Assembly: GCF_900114535.1 (NCBI RefSeq)
Contig: NZ_FOTK01000004.1
Span: 186,001-250,000, forward strand
Reading direction: 5' to 3'
Source: Methylobacterium pseudosasicola
GTDB taxonomy: Bacteria; Pseudomonadota; Alphaproteobacteria; Rhizobiales; Beijerinckiaceae
Length of the DNA: 64,000 bases
Positions 49,088-57,848 of this stretch are shown piece by piece. Each line of letters opens with the position of its first letter. Position 1 is the stretch's first letter. The notes under the pieces are model-generated. The model saw only the letters and a list, made by a program, of their open reading frames with translations, ran no database searches and was not told where the DNA came from. Made by a program: the position numbers and the translations under genes.

Positions 49088-49258
49088 ATGTCCACCGAGT
49101 TCAGAGGCAAGACGCATATCGACATCTTCGACCGGGCCATGCGCGAGGAATGGGCCCAGCGCTTCGGCGTCAGCGAGGAGCGGCTTCGCAAGGCCGTGAC
49201 CATGGTGGGGAGCCGGATCACCAGCGTCGCCGCCTATCTCGACAAGCCGGTCTCCTGA
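49088..49258 (+). CDS. DUF3606 family protein (56 aa)
   Basis: Small basic protein with the DUF3606 pattern: an N-terminal KTHIDIFDRAMREEWAQRFG and then the core VSEERLRKAVTMVGSRITSV, AAYL. Family members often occur as single short proteins in Hyphomicrobiales; function is unknown. ATG at 49088 starts the recognised domain. Its stop overlaps the next ATG (ATGA), so it is coupled to the DUF2934 gene that follows. The frame is short and easily missed. Confidence 0.75.
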   Translation: MSTEFRGKTHIDIFDRAMREEWAQRFGVSEERLRKAVTMVGSRITSVAAYLDKPVS

Positions 49259-49554
49259 TGAAGACGACGGCGTCGGACCCCGAACCCGACCTAGGATCCT
49301 CCCCGGAGCCCGTCGCTCCGGGGAGCGGCCCTCGTCCGCCTCCGAACCGGTCCGAGGACAGGACCGCGCCGGATGCGATTCCGTTCGAGGAGATCCGGGA
49401 GCGCGCCTACGAATTGTGGGAGCGCAACCACCGGCCCGAAGGGTTCGAGATCGAGTTCTGGCTGCTGGCCGAGCGGGAACTGCGCAAGGAGCGCAACCGC
49501 AGGAAGGCCGACGCGGCGCCGCCTGCCCCGGCCGCCGATCCCGAAACGCATTAG
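49258..49554 (+). CDS. DUF2934 family protein (98 aa)
   Basis: Small protein with a disordered proline-rich N-terminal half and a C-terminal DUF2934 helix pair: EEIRERAYELWERNHRPEGF, EIEFWLLAERELRKERN. The R-A-Y-x-L-W-E/x-R pattern defines the family, which is common in Rhizobiales and of unknown role. The ATG overlaps the stop of the DUF3606 gene by one base, so both are probably expressed together. It ends 159 bases before the Tat-exported hydrolase gene. Confidence 0.8.
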   Translation: MKTTASDPEPDLGSSPEPVAPGSGPRPPPNRSEDRTAPDAIPFEEIRERAYELWERNHRPEGFEIEFWLLAERELRKERNRRKADAAPPAPAADPETH

Positions 49555-49713
49555 GACCCTCGACGGCTGGCTCGGCCTTTGCGAGACCCTGCGGCACGAG
49601 CATGTCGACAGGCGAGGGCCGGGCGGGATGAGACCGAGATCCGTTTCACACCGGCTTCGCCGCCCTGCAGGGCCGAAGCGCGCTCCAGGCTCCGGAACGA
49701 ACGGGAGCCCGGC

Positions 49714-50229
49714 GTGGATCCTCTCGCTCTGACCCGCCGGAGCTTCGCCGGGCTCGGCCTCGGAAGCGCGGCTGCCGCGGCGAGCGCACGCGGCGCACTG
49801 GCCCAGGCGGGGCCGAGCGGCACCGGCGCTCAGCCCGGAGCGCTCGCCGTCGCCCCGACCTCCCAGGCCGGTCTCGGCCCGCGGCTGACCCTGCACGCCA
49901 TCGACAATGCCCATGGCACGCCCGGCGCCGGTCTGGTCTGCGACCTGTCGATCCGCGACGGCGATGTCTATCGGCCGATCAAGACGGTCACCACCCAGGC
50001 CAATGGCCGCCCGGCCGAACCGCTCCTGGTCGACGACGCGCTGAAGCCCGGCCGCTACGAGCTGCTGCTGCATGTCGAGGCGTATTTCGCGGCGCTCGGC
50101 GTGACGCTCCCGAGCCCGAACTTTCTGGGCCTCGTGCCGATCCGCTTCCAGATCCGCGATGCGCGCCAGCGCTACCACCTGCCGGTGCTGTTCACGCCCT
50201 GGGGCTATTCCTACTATCGCGGCAGCTGA
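49714..50229 (+). CDS. 5-hydroxyisourate hydrolase, Tat-exported form
   Basis: Transthyretin-like hydrolase of 171 aa with a twin-arginine signal (LTRRSFAGLGLGSAAAAASA, cleavage after RGALAQA). The mature part has LTLHAIDNAHGTPGAGLVCD (active-site histidine), NGRPAEPLLVDDALKPGRYE, VPIRFQIRDARQRYHLPVLF (arginine and histidine) and the C-terminal YYRGS signature that closes the active site. HIU hydrolases convert 5-hydroxyisourate to OHCU in urate breakdown. The export signal places this copy in the periplasm. The GTG at 49714 has GGGAG upstream and precedes the Tat motif. A cytosolic paralogue gene starts 29 bases after its stop. Confidence 0.85.
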   Translation: MDPLALTRRSFAGLGLGSAAAAASARGALAQAGPSGTGAQPGALAVAPTSQAGLGPRLTLHAIDNAHGTPGAGLVCDLSIRDGDVYRPIKTVTTQANGRPAEPLLVDDALKPGRYELLLHVEAYFAALGVTLPSPNFLGLVPIRFQIRDARQRYHLPVLFTPWGYSYYRGS

Positions 50230-50257
50230 GCCCAGCCTGACTGGGATTTCTCGATCC

Positions 50258-50611
50258 ATGGCCGGCATCTCGACCCATGTCCTCGACACCGATCGCGGCC
50301 GCCCCGCCGCCGGGGTGCGCATCGACTTCTCGGTCCTGGACGGCGAGACGTGGCGGCTGGTGAAGAGCGTGGTCACCAACGCGGACGGGCGCACCGACGC
50401 GCCGATCCTGCCGGCGAGCGAGGCGAGGACCGGCCAGTACGAGCTGGTCTTCCACGTCGGCGACTATTTCCGGCAGCGCCCGGGGACCGACGAGGCCGAC
50501 ATCTTCATCGACGACCCGGTGGTGCGCTTCGCGATCTTCGACGCCAAGCAGCACTTTCACGTGCCAATGCTGTGCGCGCCCGCGAGCTTCACCACCTATC
50601 GCGGCAGCTGA
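50258..50611 (+). CDS. uraH: 5-hydroxyisourate hydrolase, cytosolic form
   Basis: Transthyretin-like hydrolase of 117 aa, the usual length for bacterial HIU hydrolase, without a signal peptide. Active-site segments are ISTHVLDTDRGRPAAGVRID (histidine), VVRFAIFDAKQHFHVPMLCA (arginine and histidine) and the C-terminal TTYRGS. It converts 5-hydroxyisourate to OHCU, the substrate of the next enzyme. ATG at 50258 begins the family domain. It lies between its Tat-exported paralogue and the OHCU decarboxylase gene (four bases to GTG 50616), an arrangement showing one operon. Confidence 0.92.
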   Translation: MAGISTHVLDTDRGRPAAGVRIDFSVLDGETWRLVKSVVTNADGRTDAPILPASEARTGQYELVFHVGDYFRQRPGTDEADIFIDDPVVRFAIFDAKQHFHVPMLCAPASFTTYRGS

Positions 50612-50615
50612 GGCC

Positions 50616-51125
50616 GTGCCCGATCTCGCCGCACTCAACCGGATGGAGGCGCAGGCTTTCGTAGCGCTGCTGGGCGGCGTGTTCGAGCACGCCCCCTGGG
50701 TAGCGGAGGCCGCTTGGCCGCACCGGCCCTTCGCCAGCGTCGGCGCTCTCCACGACGCGATGATGCGGGCGGTGCGGCACGCCCCGGCGGAGCGGCGCCG
50801 GGTCTTTCTCAACAACCACCCGGAACTCGCCGGCCCGGAGGCCCGGGCCCGCAGCCTGACGGCGGATTCGGCGAACGAGCAGGGCAGCGCCGGCCTCGAC
50901 CGCATCCCGGCAGCGGAAGCCGCGGCCTTCGACCGGCTGAACGCAGACTATCGGGCGCGGTTCGGCTTCCCGTTCATCATCGCGGTACGCGGGCGGAGCC
51001 GGGCCGAGATCTTGGCCGCCTTCGAGGCACGTCTGATCCGCGACCCGGCCGTCGAGGAGGCGACCGCCCTGGAGGAGATCGCCCAGATCACCCGCATGCG
51101 CCTGGACGGGCTGGTCGCGGACTGA
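50616..51125 (+). CDS. uraD: OHCU decarboxylase
   Basis: Enzyme of 169 aa that decarboxylates 2-oxo-4-hydroxy-4-carboxy-5-ureidoimidazoline to S-allantoin, completing the uricase route. The catalytic histidine lies in FLNNHPELAGPEARARSLTA; the Q-rich loop is DSANEQGSAGLDRI, and the family end is ARFGFPFIIAVRGRSRAEIL. Length is normal. GTG at 50616 follows uraH by four bases. It is convergent with a chemoreceptor gene (3-base gap). Uricase itself is not in this window. Confidence 0.93.
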   Translation: MPDLAALNRMEAQAFVALLGGVFEHAPWVAEAAWPHRPFASVGALHDAMMRAVRHAPAERRRVFLNNHPELAGPEARARSLTADSANEQGSAGLDRIPAAEAAAFDRLNADYRARFGFPFIIAVRGRSRAEILAAFEARLIRDPAVEEATALEEIAQITRMRLDGLVAD

Positions 51126-51128
51126 GCC

Positions 51129-52361
51129 TCAGGCTGCGGCCGCCGCCTTGGCCTCGACCAGGGCCGCCTCGAAGCTGGTGAACGCCGTGGTCGCCTCGTC
51201 CCAGGCCTGGGCGCGGATGTGCTTGGCCAGGGCCGCGGCGAACTCCCGAGCCCGGGTCAGGGCCGATTCCACGGCGGCCGGCCGGCTCGGATCGGCCGGG
51301 ATGCCCACCGGCGGCGTGTCCACCGAGCGCATCCCCACCAGGGTCGCCGCCATGGCCCGGCGCCAAGCGGCGCAATCGGCCGGGATGCGGGCGAGCCGCA
51401 TCGCCGCGTCGTCCCCGGCCTGCCGGTCGAGCAGGGTACGGCCGAGATCCTCGATCCGGTCGAGCTGACCCAGGGCGTCGCCGATCTCCCGGCGGCCCTT
51501 GTCGGTGCCCTCGGCGATCCGGCCGACGCTCCGGGCGATCTCGCCGGTGGCCTGGATCTGCTGGCTCATGATCTCGGAGGCTTCGCGCATCTGCGCCGCC
51601 ACGGTGGCGACGGCGCCGCTCTCCGCCTCGACCCGAACATTGGCGCGCACCATGGCGGCGGCGCCGGTCTCGACGGCGCTGCGGCTGCGCGTGACGGCCG
51701 CCTGCATCGCCGCCATCTCTTCGCGTAATCCGCCGAGCCGGGCGCGGATCTCGTCGGTTGCCTTCGCAGTTTGTGCGGAGAGCATCTTCACTTCCGCCGC
51801 AACGACGGCGAAGCCGCGGCCGGCCTCGCCGGCCCGGGCGGCCTCGATCGTCGCGTTGAGCGCCAGCAGGTTGGTCTGGGCCGAGATCGCCGCGATGGTC
51901 CCAGCCATCTCCTCGATCCTCAGGGCGGCGGCGGAGAAACTGTCGAGCCGGCTGCCGATCTCCTCGGTGCCCTGCTCGATCCCGCGCATGCCGTCGCTGG
52001 CGCGCTGGAGGTCGTCGACGCAGGTGACGATGCCGGTGCGGGCGGCCTCGGCGGTCTCGGCCGCCGAGGAGGAGCGGGCCGCGATCTCGCTGGTGCTGGC
52101 AGCGAGTTCCTCACTGGCGGCGGCGATCAACCGGGCCTGCTCGGCGGTGCCGGAGGCGTCGTGCGTCATCCAGCCGATCGAGGTGCCGGCATCCGAGGCC
52201 GCGGCCGACAGGCGCGCCAGGAGCGTCATCAATTCGCGATCGGGCGCGGCCTGCGGAACCGGGGCCACGGGGGTCGGGACGGGCGAGGCGATCTGGGCAT
52301 CGGCCGTCGCCGCGGTCCCGACCGTATCCAGGGCCGGGCGCTTGCGGCGCAAACTCAACAT
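51129..52361 (-). CDS. Cytoplasmic methyl-accepting chemotaxis protein
   Basis: Soluble transducer of 410 aa without a membrane segment. The signalling hairpin contains [20 protein letters not shown] and [20 protein letters not shown]. It is flanked by helices ([20 protein letters not shown]) and starts after a disordered N-terminal 60 residues. A C-terminal helical region of about 110 residues ([20 protein letters not shown] to [20 protein letters not shown]) could be a sensing four-helix module. It would modulate CheA from inside the cell; the signal is unknown. ATG at 52361 has GCAGGAG eight bases upstream. It ends three bases from uraD on the opposite strand. Confidence 0.88.
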   Translation of the reverse strand: MLSLRRKRPALDTVGTAATADAQIASPVPTPVAPVPQAAPDRELMTLLARLSAAASDAGTSIGWMTHDASGTAEQARLIAAASEELAASTSEIAARSSSAAETAEAARTGIVTCVDDLQRASDGMRGIEQGTEEIGSRLDSFSAAALRIEEMAGTIAAISAQTNLLALNATIEAARAGEAGRGFAVVAAEVKMLSAQTAKATDEIRARLGGLREEMAAMQAAVTRSRSAVETGAAAMVRANVRVEAESGAVATVAAQMREASEIMSQQIQATGEIARSVGRIAEGTDKGRREIGDALGQLDRIEDLGRTLLDRQAGDDAAMRLARIPADCAAWRRAMAATLVGMRSVDTPPVGIPADPSRPAAVESALTRAREFAAALAKHIRAQAWDEATTAFTSFEAALVEAKAAAAA

Positions 52362-52472
52362 GCGGAGGCTCCTGCGAAGGTCGATTCGGGAGCCATATTC
52401 GCACGGAACCTTCAACCGAAGATGAAGGATAACCATCCCTTATTGGAATTGGACGAGGGCGTCCGTTTCCCG

Positions 52473-52510
52473 GCCGACGCCCCCGGACGGTTTCGTCCGG
52501 GGGCGTCGGC
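52473..52510 (-). terminator. Strong hairpin terminator after rne
   Basis: Perfect 17-bp arms (52473-52489 and 52494-52510) with loop GTTT. The core is GACGCCCCCGGACG. It starts six bases after the rne stop on the reverse strand. A T-run is lacking, but the very stable stem suits a terminator or a 3'-protecting structure for this long mRNA. Confidence 0.8.
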
Positions 52511-52515
52511 ATGTC

Positions 52516-55500
52516 TCACTCGCCGGTCAGCGCGGCCTTGGTGCGGGACCACCAGCCGGCGCGCTTGGGCCGGTCCGGATCGGTGGGCTGGGTCAGGACC
52601 ACCGCCACGGGCTCGGGCGGCGGGGCGGCCTCCTTCGGCGCCGCCTCGAGCGGGGCCTCAACGGTGGGTGCCTCGGTCCGCTCCGCGGCTTCCGGCGCGG
52701 AAGCGACCGGCAGGTCGATGGCGACTTCGGCGTGGACCGGGGACGGCGCGGCCTCGACCGCCTCGGCCACCGCCTCCGCGCTCACCGGCTCCTCGGCCGA
52801 CAGGGCGACCGCATCGGACTCCGTCTCGCCGGACCCGTCCGACTCGCCGCCCTCACGGGTGCGGCCCTCGGCTCGGCCCCGACCGCCCCGGCGGCCGCGA
52901 CGGCGGCGGCGCGTGCCATCCTCCTCGGTCCGGGCACCCTCGTCCAAGCCGGCGACGGTCTCGTCGGATTCACCACCCTCGGACGCCACGGGCGCGATTG
53001 CGGCCTCGGCGAAGTCGGGCGTCTCCTCGGTGCCGCGCGCCTCGTCCTGGTCGTCCTCGTCCTCGCCGTCGGCCTGGCCCTCTTCGGACCGGCCGTCTTC
53101 CGAACGGCCTTCCTGGCGACCGCCACGCCGGCGGCGCCGACGACGCCGGCGGCGGCCGTCGCCCTCATCGCGCGTCCCATCTTCGCGGGCGCCGTCCTCG
53201 CGCGCGCCGTCCTCGCGCGCCTCGGACCGGCCCTCCTCGGCCTCGCCCTCGGCCTCCGCCTCGGCGTCGTCGCCCTCTTCGGCCTCGTCCTCGTCGTCGA
53301 ATTCCATGGCGGGCGAGATCGCCTGCGCACGCACGCCCGTGATCGGGCCTTCCGCGCGCTGGGCCGGCTCGCCGCGGTCGAGCTGGAACGCCGTGGTCAC
53401 CGCCAGCCGCTCATCGGCCGCGATCGTGATCGTGACGCCGAAGCGGACTTCCAGTTCGCGCAGGTGCCCGCGCTTCTGGTTGAGGATGTACAAAGCCACC
53501 TCGGTCCGGGTGCGCAGGATCAGGTTGTGGGAGGCGGATTTGAGCAGCGCCTCCTCGATGGAGCGCAGGATGTGCAGCGCCACCGAGGCGGTGGCCCGCA
53601 CGTAGCCCGAACCGCCGCAATGCACGCACGGGATCGAGGAGGATTCCAGCACGCCGGTGCGGATGCGCTGGCGGCTCATCTCCATCAGGCCGAAGGGCGA
53701 GATCCGGCCGACCTGGATGCGGGCGCGGTCGTTCTTCAGGCAGTCGTTGAGCTTCTTCTCGACAGCGCGGTTGTTGCGCTTCTCCTCCATGTCGATGAAG
53801 TCGATGACGATCAGGCCCGCGAGGTCGCGCAGGCGCAGCTGGCGGGCGACCTCCTCGGCCGCCTCCAGGTTCGTTCGCAGGGCGGTGTCCTCGATATCGT
53901 GCTCACGGGTCGAGCGGCCCGAGTTCACGTCGATCGAGACCAGGGCCTCGGTCGGGTTGATGACGAGGTAGCCGCCGGATTTCAGCGAGACGTGGGTCGA
54001 GAACATCGCGTCGAGCTGCTGCTCGACACCGTAGCGGGCGAAGATCGGCGTCGGATCGCGATAAGGCTTCACGACCTTGGACTGGCCGGGCATCAGCATC
54101 CGCATGAAGTCCTTGGCCTCGGCATAGGCCTCCTCACCGGAGACCAGCACCTCGTCCAGGTCCTTGTTGTACAGGTCGCGGATCGCCCGCTTGATCAGCG
54201 AGCCCTCTTCGTAGACCAGGGCCGGCGCCATCGAGGTCAGGGTCAGCTCGCGGACCGATTCCCACAGCCGCATCAGGTATTCGAAGTCCCGGGCAATCTC
54301 GGGCTTGGAGCGCGAGGCGCCGGCGGTGCGCAGGATCACGCCCATGCCATCCGGCACCTCCAGGTCGGCCACGACCTCCTTGAGGCGCTTGCGGTCGGCC
54401 GCCGAAGTGATCTTCCGGGAGATGCCGCCGCCGCGGCCGGTATTGGGCATCAGCACCGAGTAGCGGCCGGCGAGCGACAGGTAGGTGGTGAGCGCCGCGC
54501 CCTTGGTGCCGCGCTCTTCCTTGACCACCTGCACCAGGATGATCTGGCGGCGCTTGATCACCTCCTGGATCTTGTAGTGGCGGCGATAGTGGCGCGGCCG
54601 CTCGGGGATCTCGGCCAGCGCGTCGCCGTTGCCGCCGACCTGGGCGATCCGGGGCTCGGCGTCGGGATCGTCGGAATCCTCATCCGACTCCTCGTCGGAC
54701 TCGTCCTCGTCATCCTCGTCGGACTCGTCTTCGTCCTCGTCGTCCTCTTCGGACTCCTCGTCTTCCAGGTCGGCCTCGTCGTCGGCCTCGCCGATCACGG
54801 ACGCGCTCCGGGCGGAGGCGGCCTCGGCGGCGTCCTCGGCGATTGTCTCGGCCGGCGCGTCGGCGACGGTCAGGGCTTCGGCCACGGCGACCACGGCCTC
54901 GGGCTCGACCGGGCCGTCATGGTCGGTCGCCTGCGGCTCGGCGACCGGCTCGGCCTTCGGCGCGTCAGTCTGGGCCGTCTCAGCCTGCGCGGGAATGTCC
55001 CCGGCGGCTTTCTCGGAGGCGATCGCCTCCTGCACGGCTTCCGGGTTCTCGGCGAGGGTATCGGGCAGGTCGGCGGCAGCCTCGGAGGCGTGCCCCTCGG
55101 CGCGATGCTGGGCCTGCGCGGTATCGGCCTCAGAGGCCTGGGCCTCCGAGGACTCGGCGGCCTGCGGCAGGTCCGAATCCTGCCGGGACTCCAGAACCTG
55201 CGGAGCCTCGGAATCCTGCCCGGCGTCGAAACCCTGCGGCGCCTCGGACACGTCCTCCGCGCTCGCCGTCTCGTCGGTGCGGGAGCGGGCCTCGGCGCGG
55301 CGGCCGCGGGAGCGGCGGGGAGACCGGCGCCGGCGCTCCTCGCGCTCGCGGTGCTCCTCGGCGTCGCGGGCCTCGTCCTCGAGCAGCGCCTGCCGGTCGG
55401 CCAGCGGGATCTGGTAATAGTCGGGGTGGATCTCGTTGAAGGCGAGGAAGCCGTGGCGGTTGCCGCCGTACTCGACGAAGGCCGCCTGGAGCGACGGCTC

Positions 55501-55650
55501 CACCCGGGTGACCTTGGCGAGGTAGATGTTGCCGCGCAGCTGGCGCCGGTTGGCGGCTTCGAAGTCGAACTCTTCGACCCTAGACCCGTGGACCGTGACG
55601 ACCCGGGTCTCCTCCGGGTGCATCGCGTCGATCAGCATTTTGTTGGCCAT
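52516..55650 (-). CDS. rne: Ribonuclease E/G family endoribonuclease
   Basis: Large endonuclease of 1044 aa, core of the RNA degradosome and rRNA/tRNA processing. The N-terminal S1 RNA-binding domain starts LRGNIYLAKVTRVEPSLQAA. A long Ala/Glu/Ser-rich, strongly acidic insert (residues about 95-340, with runs of D and E) interrupts it, as in other alphaproteobacteria. Catalytic aspartates lie in VSIDVNSGRST and IDFIDMEEKRNN, and the zinc-link is in IPCVHCGGSGYV. A C-terminal disordered scaffold holds acidic and arginine-rich patches, including a five-residue A-R-E-D-G repeat, and ends KRAGWWSRTKAALTGE. There is a 555-base gap upstream, leaving room for a long leader as in other rne genes. Confidence 0.95.
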   Translation of the reverse strand: MANKMLIDAMHPEETRVVTVHGSRVEEFDFEAANRRQLRGNIYLAKVTRVEPSLQAAFVEYGGNRHGFLAFNEIHPDYYQIPLADRQALLEDEARDAEEHREREERRRRSPRRSRGRRAEARSRTDETASAEDVSEAPQGFDAGQDSEAPQVLESRQDSDLPQAAESSEAQASEADTAQAQHRAEGHASEAAADLPDTLAENPEAVQEAIASEKAAGDIPAQAETAQTDAPKAEPVAEPQATDHDGPVEPEAVVAVAEALTVADAPAETIAEDAAEAASARSASVIGEADDEADLEDEESEEDDEDEDESDEDDEDESDEESDEDSDDPDAEPRIAQVGGNGDALAEIPERPRHYRRHYKIQEVIKRRQIILVQVVKEERGTKGAALTTYLSLAGRYSVLMPNTGRGGGISRKITSAADRKRLKEVVADLEVPDGMGVILRTAGASRSKPEIARDFEYLMRLWESVRELTLTSMAPALVYEEGSLIKRAIRDLYNKDLDEVLVSGEEAYAEAKDFMRMLMPGQSKVVKPYRDPTPIFARYGVEQQLDAMFSTHVSLKSGGYLVINPTEALVSIDVNSGRSTREHDIEDTALRTNLEAAEEVARQLRLRDLAGLIVIDFIDMEEKRNNRAVEKKLNDCLKNDRARIQVGRISPFGLMEMSRQRIRTGVLESSSIPCVHCGGSGYVRATASVALHILRSIEEALLKSASHNLILRTRTEVALYILNQKRGHLRELEVRFGVTITIAADERLAVTTAFQLDRGEPAQRAEGPITGVRAQAISPAMEFDDEDEAEEGDDAEAEAEGEAEEGRSEAREDGAREDGAREDGTRDEGDGRRRRRRRRRRGGRQEGRSEDGRSEEGQADGEDEDDQDEARGTEETPDFAEAAIAPVASEGGESDETVAGLDEGARTEEDGTRRRRRGRRGGRGRAEGRTREGGESDGSGETESDAVALSAEEPVSAEAVAEAVEAAPSPVHAEVAIDLPVASAPEAAERTEAPTVEAPLEAAPKEAAPPPEPVAVVLTQPTDPDRPKRAGWWSRTKAALTGE

Positions 55651-56205
55651 GTCGGACTCTCGGCATGGCGGCCGACGTCGTTCTCCGTGCCCGTGGTCCC
55701 GGCGGCGCCTCGCCCGACCTCAATATGGTCTGACAGGGTGCCGGCCTCGTTACCGAGGCGGCTGGGTTCGAGGGGAAATTGCCGTCAACCGCCGTTCGGC
55801 GCCCTGGGCGCCTGGGGTTGAGTTTGGCCGGTAGGCTGAACGGGCCGGTGCGACGCAGCGCCTGCGCCTCCGGGGCACGCGCAGCGCCATGCTGAGCCGT
55901 GCGTCCGTTCATCCTGGTTCCGACCTCGCGAAACAATCTCGACCGGGTGAGACCGGCCGTGAATTCCTGGATGCGGCGGAGGATCTCCACCGCGTCGTGC
56001 GACACCTGCCCGATCGGGAAAGACACCCGTCGCCGCAAGGCAGGCCCAAAAAGCCCGCCGCGACGCCGCGTCCGTTTTCTCGAAGGAATTCGGCCGCGTC
56101 CGCAAGCCGTTATGACGGCCGGCGGGACCGGAGAAGGGTCAGTATCATTACAGACCGCCGCGGGGATTTGGCAAGGGTCAAGCGCGGGACGATGTCACGG
56201 TATCG
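55651..56205. other. Non-coding gap upstream of rne
   Basis: About 555 bases on the 5' side of rne and the 3' side of the AraC gene, with no convincing frame. It probably holds the rne promoter and a long 5' leader, the site of autoregulation in other bacteria. No structure could be assigned by eye. Confidence 0.5.
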
Positions 56206-57195
56206 TCATGGCAAGGTCCGCGCCGCTGCCCGGGGCGACTGGCCTGTAGCCTGCCGAAATGCGCGGCTGAAATGCGCCGGGTCCGAATAACCCAGTTGGT
56301 ATGCAATCTCGCCGATCGGCAGACCGGGCGTTCTGAGCAGCGCCTCGGCGCGGGTGATCAGGACCTGTCCTCGGATCTTCGCGAAGGACGTCCCCTGGGC
56401 CTCAAGGCGCCGTTGTAGCGTTCGGCGCGTCAGCCCGAGCCTGTCGCAGAGCCGGTCTAGCTTCGGCGGGCCGGAGGGTTCACCGGCGCGGAGCAACTCG
56501 GTCAGGCAGGCGGCCCAATCGATGGGATCCGGAATCGGGGCGGCCTCGTCCGGCTCGAGGTCCGAGAGCGGACCCGGATTGATCGCATTCAGAATGTCGA
56601 CTGGGAAGATCAGGCCGGCATGAGGTCCCAGCGTGATGGGGCAGCCGAGCACAGCCTCGATCGTAAGCCGCCCTGGTAATGCCCCGCCGGTCACGATCGC
56701 CCGGGTTGGCTGCCAGCTTGGCCCCATGAAATGGCGCACCACACCGAGAAGATAACCGAGGGCAAGAATCTCATTCTCCTGCCGCCCGATCCCGATCAGT
56801 TCGGTTACGGCGTAGCCGTATTGAGCCAACGGGCCCCGCACGGTGAGCCCCGTCCAAGTCGCAGTCTGAAGGAGTTTCGGCGTCAGCGCGTGGGCGCGTT
56901 CGATCGCATGGCGGAGTGTCGGGGCTGCTGCGACGCGGAGGCCGAGCGGCCCGAGCCCCTGGAGGCCGCTATCGACCGAGAGCCGCGCCGGAAGCGCATC
57001 GTCGCCGATCTCCCGAGCGGCGCAGGTGAGAAGCCGAAACTGATCGCGCAACAGCACGGGCCGATCTGGCTCGTCGACCAGACTCGCGGGCAATGCCGCC
57101 CGGCGGAATACCCGCGCAACGGAACCACCACTCGCCTCCACAGCCTGGATCACCGGCCCTATCGATCGCGCCCGGGTGAAACCGACTCCGCTCAT
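56206..57195 (-). CDS. AraC family regulator (OruR/ArgR-like)
   Basis: Transcription factor of 329 aa. The N-terminal half matches the arabinose-binding-like domain of PF12625 type (LPASLVDEPDRPVLLRDQFR, LGPLGLRVAAAPTLRHAIER). The C-terminal half is the double HTH: PKLDRLCDRLGLTRRTLQRR, LEAQGTSFAKIRGQVLITRA, then GLPIGEIAYQLGYSDPAHFS and RAFRQATGQSPRAAA. This is the OruR/MmoR-type arrangement. The inducer is unknown. ATG at 57195 lies just before the domain; the ribosome site is weak. It is divergent from the DUF2380 gene, 104 bases away, which it may control. Confidence 0.9.
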   Translation of the reverse strand: MSGVGFTRARSIGPVIQAVEASGGSVARVFRRAALPASLVDEPDRPVLLRDQFRLLTCAAREIGDDALPARLSVDSGLQGLGPLGLRVAAAPTLRHAIERAHALTPKLLQTATWTGLTVRGPLAQYGYAVTELIGIGRQENEILALGYLLGVVRHFMGPSWQPTRAIVTGGALPGRLTIEAVLGCPITLGPHAGLIFPVDILNAINPGPLSDLEPDEAAPIPDPIDWAACLTELLRAGEPSGPPKLDRLCDRLGLTRRTLQRRLEAQGTSFAKIRGQVLITRAEALLRTPGLPIGEIAYQLGYSDPAHFSRAFRQATGQSPRAAARTLP

Positions 57196-57299
57196 CGCGT
57201 TGCGACGCCCGCGTCGCTGGCGCGAAATGGCAAGAACGTGCGGTTCGCCGCGCTTATCATCCTGGGAACGCCTGAGGCGACCCATCCGAGGTAAGTGTC

Positions 57300-57833
57300 A
57301 TGGACCTTCGCGTGCCGGGCGGGAGATATATCGGGCGGCGGATATCCGTGGTGATCCTGCTTGGGAGCGTTCTCACCTCTGCGAGGCTCGCCCAGGCAGC
57401 CGAGCCGGTGTTGGCTGTGTTGCCCATCAAGCTCCTCGACACCTCCGCCGAGCCCACCGACCAACGCGCTGCACATACGGAGCGCCTCGCCTCTCTAGGG
57501 GCCGATCTCGCCTCGGCGCTCGGGACGCCTGACTTGTACCGGACGCTTCGCGTCAAGCCGGACGATCTGTGTGCGGCCTGCCCGAGTGAGACGCCGGATT
57601 GCCTTCTCGGCTTCGTGCGTGCTGCCGGGGCGAGCCTCGCCTTCGTCGGCGTCGTGCACAAGAGCAGCACGCTGATCATGCAGATGTGGGCGCGGATCGT
57701 CGATACCGGGTCCGGGCGGGTCCTGTTCACGCGTGAACTGAACTTCCGGGGCGACAACGACGAGGCTTGGCGGCGGGCGACGGAATTTCTCGTCGCGCAG
57801 ATCCGGTCGGATCCCCCGTCGCAGGCTCGGTGA
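57300..57833 (+). CDS. Exported DUF2380-type protein
   Basis: Protein of 177 aa with a signal peptide (RRISVVILLGSVLTSARLAQ). The mature part starts EPVLAVLPIKLLDTSAEPTD, the typical DUF2380/DUF3280 opening. Four cysteines appear in DDLCAACPSETPDCLLGFVR. A strand-rich end includes MQMWARIVDTGSGRVLFTRE. Family members are found near methanol- and C1-linked genes in Methylobacterium and have no known activity. It is divergent from an AraC-type regulator. Local GC is a little lower than average. Confidence 0.72.
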   Translation: MDLRVPGGRYIGRRISVVILLGSVLTSARLAQAAEPVLAVLPIKLLDTSAEPTDQRAAHTERLASLGADLASALGTPDLYRTLRVKPDDLCAACPSETPDCLLGFVRAAGASLAFVGVVHKSSTLIMQMWARIVDTGSGRVLFTRELNFRGDNDEAWRRATEFLVAQIRSDPPSQAR

Positions 57834-57848
57834 CACGCCGAGCCATCC

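Noticed and set aside
52732..55821. A 1029-codon open frame on the plus strand across the rne region
   Set aside because: It is the antisense of rne. The high third-position GC keeps the opposite frame open. Its translation has no family motifs, whereas the reverse strand has clear RNase E motifs.
55889..56290. 133-codon plus-strand frame between rne and the AraC gene
   Set aside because: It is arginine-rich with no domain pattern and overlaps the end of the AraC gene; it looks like a chance frame in high-GC DNA.
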